DNA from: Closterium sp. NIES-65
Taxonomy: Eukaryota > Streptophyta > Zygnematophyceae > Desmidiales > Closteriaceae
Direction: 5' to 3'
DNA length: 64,000 bases
Assembly: GCA_948144175.1 (NCBI GenBank)
Contig: CANXME010002337.1
Span: 2,216,001-2,280,000 of the forward strand
Part shown: piece by piece, positions 47,500 through 58,030 of the stretch
How positions within the stretch are numbered: the stretch's first letter is position 1
Layout of the letters: each line of letters opens with the position of its first letter
Position numbers and translations under genes: made by a program
The notes under the pieces: model-generated
What the model was told of the DNA's origin: nothing
Seen by the model: only the letters and a program-made list of their open reading frames with translations
The model's database searches: none

Positions 47500-48450
47500 T
47501 GAAGTCACCACATCATCGCCTTTCTACCTTTTTCGGATCCTTTTGCGATCGCTAGCTCGATGTGCGGCTGCTGGCAATACCCGTTTTTTACTTCGGGGGT
47601 GCCGCATTGATGTTGCCCAGCATTTCTAGACGTGATTTTTTCATTTTGCCCAGCATTTCTGTAACACGACTGGATCTGGTGTCCGGATGCGCCGCAAAAC
47701 TCGCCCTTCTTGGATTTTGCTGTCCACGGCTTCGCATTAATTTTGTTGATGTCCATCGGGTCGACGAACGTGGGGGGTGTCGATCGCTCCGTGTCAAAAG
47801 ACATGTTCGGCACGTGGCGTTGTGTTCCGGGTTGATCTCGCGTCAGCGCATCGTATTGCTCTGCTGCACGCACCATGTTGCGGCAGGTACTATAGTTAGC
47901 GGCAATTACTTTTCGTTGTATCTCCATTTTTAGTCCCTCAGTTTACGCTTGCAGTTTTTCCCCTTCGGTCAGGTCTGGAATTCGGTTAAATGACTCCTCC
48001 ATCTCATGCGTGTAGTGCACTATGCTACTGTCTATTTATGCTGATGAATCTGCTGCCACGCCATGTAGCTCGAATTCATATGTTCAAGACGCGCGATTAA
48101 ATCTGTCCGAGATTGTGTCCACGTTCCACATTTTGAGTCTAGCCACGAATTTTCGAACGTCCGATCTCTTCGCACAATGCTTTCAGGATCCTCGGATGGG
48201 GTGCTTCGAGGTTCGGCAAAGCTGGTGCCACTACTGCGTGAAATGTTGGTTTGTCGCTGCTACTGCTGCCGTCGCTGCAACAGTTGCTACTGCGTTCAAT
48301 GCTGCTGTGGCGGCTGCCAAGAGGAGTGCCTCAATTTGCTGGAGTCTTGCTCGCGTCTGGTCCAGGTTGGTGCGCAACTCCGTAATTTCTTGTACGATAT
48401 TATCACCGATTTCCTCCATTTGGCGATCTACAAGAAGATTTGCGACATAA
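47500..48450 (-). pseudogene. Ty3/gypsy gag remnant
   Basis: The minus strand reads EEIGDNIVQEITELRTNLDQ, a coiled-coil-like Ala-rich stretch, then (after TAG and other stops) EIQRKVIAANYSTCRNMVRA, AEQYDALTRDQPG and a zinc-type CGASGHQIQSC. Order and content fit a chromovirus gag with a degenerate C-x-H-x-C knuckle. It probably belongs to the same family as the integrase at 23418-24813 and is followed on its 5' side by an R2-type LTR at 48889. Confidence 0.65.
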
Positions 48451-48888
48451 ATAATTCAATTAGGTGCGCTGGTCGACTTACTGCGAAGCGAATCGATTGT
48501 AGAATCATCGAGCACGGATTCTGTAGGTCGCGCAATTCTCCCTCAGTGAATCTCGCATCCAACCTTGGCTGTTGAGGAGAAACTCATTCTGTCGCTCCAG
48601 ATTCCATTTTCTTTAGCGAAATTCAATGGGCCGTTGAGATGTGAATCGATCGGACTTTCGACATTCCATTTTTTTCGCCAATTAACTTGAGGCACGTGTA
48701 AAAACTAGTTCGAGGGTGACGTTAAAAAAAATGCGTGGAACTAGTTTTCGTACCCAAAATCGGCGCTTTTCGTTGTTGCCTCCGCCGGTTTTTATAAGCT
48801 AGATTTTAGCGGTCGAAAAAATTTGCGTGAAAACGGGCTTTGATGACCAAGTTTGAGGATCAAGAGGATCGAATTCAGAACTGCGAGA
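48451..48888. other. Presumed gypsy leader, no gene seen
   Basis: It lies between the R2 LTR and gypsy gag in the minus direction, which fits a leader. I cannot recognise a primer site with confidence. Confidence 0.4.
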
Positions 48889-49222
48889 TGTATTGATTCA
48901 TTCACCTGGGTATAACACGAGGCTATATATAGTGTCGACACAAGGCCAGTAACTCAGGTGTTATGCGAAGGTTCCGGGGGTCGCAAAGCGTCTTGAATGG
49001 ATCCTTCCCGAATTCGGTAGAAGTCGATTTGTTGACAACCGAAAGGCCTCAAACTTAATGCATGCAACCTAGTTCGGTGCTATAATAATGATAAAATATA
49101 GGAAAGCACCTAGCCTAGGCAATCAAGCAAAATCATGCATGATAAAATAAACCTAAGCTAGATATAGCATAATATGGTCAAGGCAAGCAAGCAAAGCTAG
49201 CATAAGCCATTTTACTCTCACA
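48889..49222 (-). repeat. R2 LTR of gypsy chromovirus, copy 2
   Basis: 334 bp homologous to 23108-23417, with shared blocks ACGAGGCTATATATAG, GGTGTTA-GCGAAGGTTCCG, ATGGATCCTTCCCGAATTCG and AGCAAGCAAAGCTAGCATA. On the minus strand it is preceded by a purine tract (GGGGGAGGGGGGTA) and followed by the gag leader. It therefore has both 3'-LTR and 5'-LTR surroundings. Confidence 0.75.
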
Positions 49223-49472
49223 TACCCCCCTCCCCCACCTCCCGATACTTTGTCTTCGAAAGACGCACTGTCAAACGTGATTTAAAAAGAATGGTGGTCA
49301 TCTCTTGCCTCAGCACGTTTTCCCCCTCCCTTACCTGGCAATTGGTTCATTCTCACTGAAAACCTTAGGGAACCCCCTTCTCTCGCCTTAGGCTGGTTGC
49401 AAAGGCCTTCTCAGTCTCCCGATATTCCCTCATCTTTAAAAAACTGCTCCTAGAACTCCGGCAATTCGTGCC
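49223..49472 (-). pseudogene. Gypsy 3' terminal region
   Basis: Minus-strand sequence ending in FEDKVSGG and then a G-rich purine tract before the LTR, as at the end of chromovirus pol. No longer domain is readable. It is interrupted at 49472 by the solo LTR and resumes at 50514. Confidence 0.5.
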
Positions 49473-50518
49473 TGCGGAGATGACTAGTACAACGAGAGCT
49501 AGGCCATGGGCTAGGAATGGGGCAAGAGTGACCTCTGTGTTCTTTAGCTGTTTCCTTGTGTTCACGCTGCTTGCTAGTTCACGGGGGGGATTGGCAAGAT
49601 TTTCACTAGGAAAACATGACAACAATGATTGCAACAACATTGGCAACACATACTACATCAGAGCTAGATAGGCTGCTGGTCAAACTCCAGCGCATCGTGG
49701 TCGACCGCGATCCAGCGCAACAGAGCTTGCATAGCTCCAGCGTTGCAGAGTAGCCGTTCGGAAAGTTGCAAGTCCATGGTGTGTCAACGCTGTAGCAAGT
49801 CGGCCGCACAGCGTTGCACCCGCAGGACAACGGCGCATCTGCTTCGCAGGTTCGTGCAGCTGGTTGGTGCACCACTCCTCGTTGCGTGCACAGCGCAGAC
49901 ACCCTACTTGAATCCACACCAGCGACTGCTCCCACTAGCCACGTCGACCTAGGGATAACAATTCCGAGGTCGGCCTCGCAGAAACTACCCTTGCGACCTT
50001 CGCACACGTCGCCTGTGTATCCCGTGAAACCCCGCTTGGTCATCCAGCCCAGTCACTTACTGGTTACACAAGCCTGGCGTCCCCAGTCCAATGTCCAGGC
50101 GTTCAAGGCACCAATAAGACGCCCAGGTTGGCGTTCAGGTGCCCAGAAAGCCGTGCAGACGCCCAGATCGGCGTCTAGGCGCCTACAGCGCTGACCAGAC
50201 GCCCAGATTGGCGTCCGGACGCCTAGGTCAGCGTCCAGGAGCCCGAGACGCTGACCAGACGCCCAGTTCGGCGTCCAGCCTCCCATGACGCCGTCCAGGC
50301 GTCCAGGACACTAGTCAGGCGCTCAGGACAATGCCCAGACGCCCAGGACGGCGTCCTCCTGCTCGGCGCCTTTCAGCCAGGTGCTCTCCAACTCGGCGCC
50401 CTTATAGTGGCCCCCATGCCCATTGCTGGAGGTCAGCTGCATTTCCTGCACACCCGACCACGAAGTCGGCTCCGTCCAAACGAGGACGGTGCCAAACAAC
50501 ACTTCCGTTGATAGTGCC
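49468..50518 (-). mobile_element. Solo LTR of copia family 2 with TSD
   Basis: A 1,041-bp LTR (49473-50513) in reverse orientation, flanked by the perfect 5-bp duplication GTGCC. On the minus strand it begins TATCAACGGAAG (TGT has become TAT) and ends CATCTCCGCA. Both ends match the family-2 LTRs at 3157 and 62640. There is no internal sequence, so it is a solo LTR left by LTR-LTR recombination. Confidence 0.88.
50080..50350. repeat. GACGCCCAG/GGCGTCC array in the solo LTR
   Basis: Imperfect about 20-bp units such as GACGCCCAGATTGGCGTCC, each an inverted repeat of GACGCC and GGCGTC, repeat about 12 times. They occupy the place where the 3157 LTR has its GTCGAC array. Confidence 0.75.
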
Positions 50519-50714
50519 CATTCACGTCCAAGGTAGATGACTGGCTGGGCCATTCCATCCAGGTGCCGGGTTCGGTGCGCAGATTAAGCTGCTATAGAAT
50601 GGACCTCCATCCCTAGCAGCCATCCGCATGTTGCGCTACAGCCGACAGCCCCTAAAGCACGTTTCATGCTAGATCCCTCTCCTCCCTAGGCCTCCTCCTT
50701 CCTTCTTTCTTAAT

Positions 50715-50960
50715 ATGTCCCACGACTTCCTGCGCGAACAGACCAGCCTACAGCATGATGTCCTATTCCACCTCTACACTCATGCTCTCCCCTTCGGCTC
50801 CCGCTACCCTTATGCAAATGACAATGACATTCGCCCCTTATGCAATTGTTTCGAGTGCGATGTTGCACTCGCTGTTACCAGGGTGCTCCACAAAGTCGCT
50901 CACCGCCACTTTGGCATGACTATTGACATAGCACACTCATTTCTTCCCCTCAACTCCTGA
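50715..50960 (+). CDS. Small hypothetical ORF
   Basis: 81 codons from an ATG (MSHDFLREQTSLQ) to TGA, with moderate composition and no repeats. A CNCFECD cluster is visible, but I recognise no family. It lies between the gypsy tail and the leader of element C and may be part of an unrecognised element. It is weakly supported because nothing but the open frame suggests coding. Confidence 0.25.
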   Translation: MSHDFLREQTSLQHDVLFHLYTHALPFGSRYPYANDNDIRPLCNCFECDVALAVTRVLHKVAHRHFGMTIDIAHSFLPLNS

Positions 50961-51479
50961 GCCCAGCCAAACAGCCCCATAGAGCTTGCTCATCGGAGTT
51001 GCTGTCAAAGCCGTGTGGAGCTTCCGCTATGAAAAAAAAATCCACAGCATCTCATCTACCAAATTCAAAGCCCTGCAGCTCATTCCAGCCCAATTTCTCC
51101 TTGCGTTCAAATTTTTCCTCTCGTGCCGCTCTAAATAGGCCCCCGAGAAACAACTCCAATCCGCCTCGTACATCTCACACGCGAAACACCCCCGCCTCAT
51201 CAGCTTCTCCCCTACTGGAACGCCCACGATCCACCCCAACTTCCGTGTTTCCTGGCTGTGTGACAACGCTTTCCACCCCCCATGAAAGCTCCTACTAACA
51301 CAATACAAACCTCGGTTCCCTCGGTGGCTGCCTCTGGTGCAGGTATAGCATTAGTGTACGCACACCTTGTTGTGTTGGTGATGTTTGTCTCTGTCGGAAG
51401 TGGTTCGCCATTGCACCGAATCTAGAGCATGAAAAAACGACAAGCAATACCACCGTGGGTAATTAAGTTGGAGGGAACT
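50961..51479. other. Unassigned region
   Basis: No recognisable gene, LTR or repeat. Open frames on both strands are short and without motifs. Confidence 0.4.
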
Positions 51480-51965
51480 AGGCTTGAGAATGAGTTAGGA
51501 CGGTGGGAGGAACTGGCTGAGAGATCATGAGAAATAGTTGGGAGAAACAAGGGTTTCGGGAGAGAGAGAGGAAAGAACATTCTGGACCGCCAGAGTTTTC
51601 CCTACCATTATGGAGGCGGTGTTAGGCAGAAATGAAGAAAGTCGGTTTCGCGACGAGGCACGTTACGCGAGGCGCACTTAGCAATTTGGTTTTTGGAATT
51701 CTGAAATAAATTACATGTTTTGCTCATTGTATGAGTTTTTTTTTAGTGAAACTTCCTGTTTGAAACTTGAGTTGAAAACCACCCGTTTCTTCAACTTCAG
51801 ATCCTGAACTGAACCTGCAGTTTCTATCCTCTTGACTTCTAAGTCACCCACGTCCCGCGACTGATTTTTAGATACAGATCAGAACCTGTGACTGTTGTTC
51901 CCGCGACCTCCAAGTCATGCATTCACTACGACTAAATCTCAAAGCTAGAATCAGAGTCGATTATA
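51480..51965 (+). mobile_element. Leader of copia element C
   Basis: The block at 51524-51660 (CAAGGGTTTCGGGAGAGAGAG, CGCCAGAGTTTTCCCTACCA, GAGGCGGTGTTAGG) is homologous to 57063-57250, which follows a family-2-type LTR directly. It is therefore read as the leader of element C. The 5' LTR itself is not visible here. Confidence 0.55.
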
Positions 51966-54900
51966 GTGCGTTTCAAGCATTCAAAAAAGGCCAAGACAAG
52001 TTCCTGCCTCGTGCTGAATGGGGATGGTGGGGCAAGCCCGGATTCTTCAGTCATTGCTGAAGTTCCCCAAGTCCAAGCCCTCTTGGAGGCCCTAACACAA
52101 AGGCAAATGGTGGACTGGCCTGAGAGAGGCGCAACGGTTCAATGGCAAGAATTATAGCATATGGCGACTTAAGTTCATGCGGCAGGCAAGAGAAGTTAAT
52201 ATTTAGCACTTCTACAAAGTGGACGAGGAGACGGGGGAAGGAGTACCTCCACCTGCAACAGCAACGGTACAAGAAATGAGGACATATAAGACGAAGAGTC
52301 TACAAGCCTTCCTCCAACTATGTCACTCAATTTCAGACTCAACCGCTGTGGGGCTGAACCAGTTGCGGAAGACATAAATTCAGCACAACGTGCAATGGAG
52401 CTATAAGAGATGATAATTAATTATATGAATAGAGCTAAGAGCCACAACGACAACCTCATGGCAATGGGGGCGCTGGAATCGGAGAAACGCATGATGGGCT
52501 ATATAATCAGTGGCTTACCTAAGGAGTGGACAGCCGAGATCAAAATCCTTACCTACAACATGCCCAAGGATATGACCTAGTTGCTGGAGACTGTCTAGGC
52601 ATTTGAGCTGGTCAAATCTGACCTGAAACGGAGGGAAGAAGTAGCAACGGAAGCAGAGGTCAACAAGCCTTCGAATCTGAATGGAATCGCAACACCAAGA
52701 AATGTTTCCAACTGCTACCACTGCGGGAAGAAGAAACACAAATCTGTCGACTGTCACCCCGACCCGGATGGAAGGAATTCCAAAGGGAAATAGTGTCTGT
52801 AGCAAAACAGAAAAACATGACGTCGAGAATGCTACAAGGCAAGCGTATGATTCAATGGAACTACAGCTATTGCGGCAAATATGGGCACACGGCTTCCGAT
52901 TGCTATAACAACCGAGCCAACAGGAACTACAGAGCAAAGAAGTTGCAACAACAAAGGCCAGCAACAGCCACATACAAATATAATAATGGCATTCGTAGCT
53001 GTGGAGGAAACGGCAAAGGTTGATGCCATCCTTGGAGGTGCCCATAAGGCAAACGTCGCTCCCGCATTTGAAGTTTGCCTGCTGTTAAAGGGGCTTAAGG
53101 AAACGGCTTGGTTTATGGACAACGGGTATACTCAACATATGACGCACTGAGATGATTAGCTACACAACTACCGGGAATATGGAGTCGCGTACGTCCTACT
53201 CGGGGATGAAGGGAAATTTCCAGTCCAAGAAGAATGGGACCTGATTCTGCAAAGCCCCTATGGGAAGCTGCAAATGGACAATGTTCTACTTGTGGAGAAG
53301 CTGTCACTAAACCTGATGAGTCAAATGCAACTCGACAGCAGTGGCTGCAAGACCTTAAGTGACAACTGAAAGCTTTGGGGTTTCGATCCCAACCGGAAAC
53401 TGACGGCAGAAGGCGTACGGACTCAAATATTGTATGAGATGAAGCTGAAGGAGCAACGTGCAGAATAGATTACCAATCAGACAGAACCTGAAGAAGGGAA
53501 GAAAGCCCGAGTAGAGCTACATACCATGCAGGAAAAAATTGCAGTGACTGGACTGCATCACGTAAAGTTTCCCATGGCAGCAGCGGCAGAACCAGTTGGC
53601 ATCAATCTTCTGCTCAAACGGATGGGGCACGAAAGCACTAAACAGATCAAGGAAATGATGAAGAAAAACATGGCAGCGGGAGTAAAGGTGAATGATGCTA
53701 AGAAAACCCATACGAAATGCGACTCATGTGTCGAAGGAAATGCCACAAAGTTTCCTTATCCAAGACATGGACCGAAGGAGCGGTATGGGGCAATGGAAGT
53801 AGTGGCAGCGGACGTATGTGGTCCTATGGGTCACATCACGACATGGCAGTAGACACTTCCTCACATTCACGAACATCGGCATACGACTCACATGGGTGAC
53901 GGAAGTTAAAAGAACTCAAGTTTTACCAAGTTTCATTGATTGGTTGGCGGAAGCTGAAAGGTGAAGCAGCAAGCTGATGAAAAATCTCTGGACCAGTAAC
54001 GGTGGGGAATTCATCAACAAGGACTTCAACGACTACATGAATGCTAAGGGAATACAAAGGCTGCATGTAATTCCCCATACCCCTCAACACAAGAGTATTG
54101 CGGAGCGGGTGAATAGGACGCTACTCTACAGCGTGCGAAGCAAAACGGCAGAAAGCAAGCTGCCCTTGACCTACTAGGGGGTTGCGCTAGGCATGGCCTG
54201 TTGGCTGAAAAATCGCATACCGATGAAAGGACTTGCAGCGGACATGACACCTCATGAAGCATTCTACGAAGGGAAGCCTAACCTGAAGTTTCTTTAGGTA
54301 TGGGGTTGTATGACGCAGTACTGGCCCCATGCTGGGGCTGATTGCAAACTTCGCCAAGAGCACAATGGGGGGAACATGCCCGAAGAGCAAAGGCTGGATT
54401 ATCAAAGATGTGGAGACCGGGATTGTGCTGGCAACCAGAGACGTTACATTCTACGAAAATGTTAACTATGTGAACTGGAAGGCGGGCAACAAGGGAAGAA
54501 CCCCCGGGACAGCACCTGCCACACCTCTACGTCAATAGCATTGATCACCAAGGAAAGAAGAAAGACCTACAACCTGCCACAAGAACCCTTGAGCATCCAG
54601 GAAGCAGTTTCGTGCCCACACAAAGAGCAGTAGAAGGCGGCTATACAAGAAGAGTTGGGTGCTTTCGCAGAGAGAGGCATGTGGAAACTAATCCAAATGC
54701 CTGAAGGGAGGCACGCCGTTGGCGTCAAGTGGATTTTCAAGATAAAAACAAGGGATATGGAGTAGCTGGAGATGTTCAAAGCACGCCTGGTGGCAAAAGG
54801 ACACACGCAAGTGGAGGGGATCGACTACAAGGACACGTATGCACCTGTCAGCATATTGAAAACAGCAAGGACACTCTTCAAGATCGTTGCGGCACGCAAC

Positions 54901-56112
54901 TACATCATGGTACAACTCGACATCAAGAATGATTTCCTCTACGATGAGCTATAAGAGGACAATTACATGGATCAGCCAACAGGTTTTGAGGACGAAACTG
55001 ACAAAAAATGCAAGCTACTGAAACAATGCCATCGAGAATGGTATGGGGCTATTGATGTGGCTGCTCAAAGAAGGCTTTCATAAAAGTCAGTGTGATTGAG
55101 CATTTTACTGGAAAGGTGAAGGGGAGGAGAAAGTGTACCTCCTGCTCTACATCCATGACATCTTCGTGGCTAGAGCTTTGGAGGACAGAGTTGAGGAGGT
55201 GTGTGCTCACCTTGCATCTATCTTCTAGGTGAAGCAGATCCAGAGACCCACGTTGTTCCTTGGCATGAATCTGGAGCAGGACAGAGAGGGAAGGAAGCTG
55301 CTACTTGCTAGAAGAAATACATTCCAAGGCTGCAAGATAGGTTTGGGACACATGGCTGCACCAAAACAATGACAACTCCGCTCAGCAGCCTTTCGGAGAA
55401 ATAGATTAACCCTGAAGAAATACTCATCGAATGGGGCAGCAAGGAGCGAGCATTGAAGGCCTACCAGTCACGGGTCGGATCAGTGATGTACACTGCTCTT
55501 GTACGCGGGTAGATGTCGCACATGCTGCCAGCTTCTTAGGGCAGAACGTGCTCCAGCTAGAAGACCGCAAATGGAAGGAGATGCAGCGCACAATCACTTA
55601 TTTGCAGCAATGGGGAAAAGAGGGGCTGCTATACGAAGGTGGAGAAGAAACAATGGAGTCAATTGGCTACGCTGATGCATAACATGCATCAAAAAAGAAG
55701 ACACAGAAGGGTGCCTATGGATACGTCTTCCTCCTTGGTGGGACAACAATGCCATGGCAAGGGAAGAAGCCTAGCGACATTGCAAGGAGTGTAGCTTAGG
55801 CGTTTGCGGCAAGAAATGGGGGTACCTGTACAAGGATCAACAACCATGAGAACGGACAACTAGTCGGCCACGGCATTGGCGAGATACGACAACTTGCACG
55901 GACGCACTAAGCATATGGACATAAAAAATAATTGGGTGAGTGAACAGCTCGAGAACAAGACATTTACCTTTGAGTTCGTACGTACACAAGATCAGGCAGC
56001 CGACTTTCTTACTAAGGTCCTTCCAAAGGCAAATTTCGAACTGTGCAAGTATCATGTCGGGGTGCGTAACTTGCAGGACTTACAGGGGAGAAACGAGGTG
56101 CAGGAAGAGTGA
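51966..56112 (+). pseudogene. Copia element C gag-pol, heavily decayed
   Basis: Plus-strand blocks: gag (AMGALESEKRMMGYIISGLP); two zinc knuckles, CYHCGKKKHKSVDC near 52715 and YCGKYGHTASDC near 52868; protease WFMDNGYTQHMT (Asp-Asn-Gly instead of Asp-Ser-Gly); pre-integrase KCDSCVEGN; integrase NGGEFI and IAERVNRTL near 54000-54110. RT has FKARLVAKGHTQVEGIDY and MVQLDIKNDF (54780-54940). RNase H has DN-TAG-SATAL and TKHMDIKNNW near 55855-55935, and the end is QAADFLTKVL. More than fifteen in-frame stops and several frameshifts break it. It is a lineage distinct from families 1 and D. Confidence 0.85.
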
Positions 56113-56149
56113 TGAAGATTTCAGATATAGGGTTAGCAGTGGCTAGCAT

Positions 56150-57056
56150 GGAGGAGCAGCCAACCATATGCAGAGGTTGACGCCGACTTGGGCGTGCAGG
56201 TCGACAGGGTGGTCGACCTGCAGGCGACCATTGCGATGACGCTGTCGATGAGAGCTGGCCGCCTACTTCGACGGGGAGGTCAACGAAGGTGGTCGTTGAC
56301 CTACGCGAGACTGTTGAGGGGCCGTTGACGATGGATGTTTGACGGCATCAGATGACCGAGTTGGTTGATGGAGGGGTCTGTCGACCGGGGTGGTATTCGA
56401 CGGGAGCAGTGGTCGACGAGGGAGGTCATCGACAAGGGCGCGGGGTGGTTGACCCGGTCGACCAAGTTACCTCTTCGACGAGGTTTTGCAGATGCATGCG
56501 AGGCTCGTCGAGGTTGCGATGGCGAACGCGACCTCATGCTGGTATCCCGAGGTCGGCGTGGAGCTTCTAGCGCTATTGTCGGCACGTGGCTGACTTGGCA
56601 TCTGTACGATGGTAGAGAACGTGCTCGACCGTTGCTCCGCATCTGCAAAGTAGGTGCGCACATGCGCTATTGTCACTAGGGGTGCATTGTTGGCACGCCA
56701 CTCTGCATCAGCGTTGGCAAATTGCCTCGTTGCTTTGTTGGCAGGCTGCGGACTTGCTCTGTTGGCGGGCCGCTCTTCCGCAACGTTGGCGGAGTGCCTC
56801 TGCGCAATGCTGCCAGACTGTCGACCATGATGCGCTGGTGGTCGACCAGCTTGCCGGCTAGGTTGCTAAGCTTTGATGTAGTCATTTGTGCCATAGCTTG
56901 TTTTCTGAACCCCAACTTTGCTAGTGAAACCCTTGCCAATTCTTGTGAATATGTGTGTAGAGAGAGCAAATGCTAACGCCAAGGAATGCTACGATCAGTC
57001 ATAGAACCCGTGGATTCCCCCGTCGTCTAGCTCCCAATGTAGAGTGAATCTCCGCA
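56150..57056 (+). repeat. Family-2-type LTR after element C
   Basis: It contains GACTTGGGCGTGCAGGTCGACAGG, GTGGTCGACC palindromes, CTAGTGAAACCCTTGCCAATTC and TCTAGCTCCCAATGTAG, and ends GAATCTCCGCA, parallel to the LTRs at 3157 and 62640. The first about 100 bp of the family-2 LTR is not recognisable, so the left boundary is approximate. Confidence 0.6.
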
Positions 57057-57098
57057 GCTACAAGATGATGAGAAACAGTTGGAAGAAATAAGGGTTTC

Positions 57099-57187
<89 letters not shown>

Positions 57188-57260
57188 AGATGTTCTAGAT
57201 CGCCAGAATTTTCCCAACCATCCTAGAGGCGGTGTTTAGCGGAATTGAAGAAATTCGGTT
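57057..57260 (+). mobile_element. Truncated leader after the LTR
   Basis: Homologous to 51524-51660, but with a long GA microsatellite inserted in the shared GAGAGAG stretch. It stops at about 57260, just before SINAT-like coding sequence. An LTR followed by a leader stub means this LTR is either the 5' LTR of a second, truncated copy or part of a tandem arrangement. Confidence 0.55.
57099..57182. repeat. (GA)n microsatellite
   Basis: An uninterrupted GA dinucleotide run of about 40 units. Confidence 0.95.
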
Positions 57261-57304
57261 TCAACGACGGTTTAGTTCGGTAACTAAAATGTTTGTTACC
57301 GAGG

Positions 57305-57575
57305 ATGCCTCGTCTTCACTCACATACAACGCCGAAGAGGGCGCCGTGTCTTCCGGCCAGGCCAAGAGCCATTGGCAAGCCCATGTCGTCGTCTGGAGCC
57401 AATCCAGGCTCATCATTACAATACCCTCCGCATTCGTCGGCAAAAGCGTCTGGTAGCTCGCCGTCGCAAACGTCACCTCCAGTCGCCGTGATGTCGTCTG
57501 GCATGATGCACGAGCTTCTGGAGTGTCCCGTCTGCACCAACTCCATGTTCCCTTCCATTCATCAAGTGACCTTAC
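57305..57575 (+). CDS. SINAT/SIAH-type E3 ligase, first exon
   Basis: Reading from ATG 57305, a Ser/Pro-rich N-terminus of about 65 residues is followed by MMHELLECPVCTNSMFPSIH and Q, then a donor (CAA/GTGACC). ELLECPVCTNSMFPPIHQ is the signature start of the RING domain of plant SINAT ubiquitin ligases, which target substrates for proteasomal degradation. Only the first two RING cysteines (CPVC) are in this exon. The next conserved exon was not found before element H. The ATG choice is the first in frame after the retroelement leader. Confidence 0.8.
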
Positions 57576-58030
57576 CTTTCCATTGTTGAACTTTACTTTA
57601 AATGTGGAAACCAATTTTTAGGGCTTGCTGGATACAAATCGTAATGAGCCTTTAACTTTCAATTTTGTTTGTATTTCCTTGCAGCGTTTTCACATTAGCC
57701 TTGAAGCTCTATTGTGAATCGATGGGAGGTAGCAAACTGCGGTTTCGTTCCTTTGAATAAACTGAACCGCGTTACCCAATGTTCTTGCTGATTGTTTTGA
57801 CCTCTCGATTAAGCACCTATTTTCTCAATTTCTCACACTCCCAAGACGTTTCAAGCCTGACCAGTAACTCAACCTTGCGGCGTGCCCTATAATGTGAATC
57901 TAAACTTCCACCAACCCTTTCCACCCGCACAATGTCCCAATCGCCATACGCTCTCCTCCCCGAACCCCCTAATAGTGCCCCAACGGCCACACTTTATGTT
58001 CGCACTACAAGGCGCGCGTGCACAACCGCG
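57576..58030. other. Presumed SINAT intron remnant
   Basis: AT-richer sequence between the SINAT exon-1 donor and the truncated end of element H. I searched it for the expected NGHTLCxxCKxRVxNR segment and did not find it. Confidence 0.5.
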
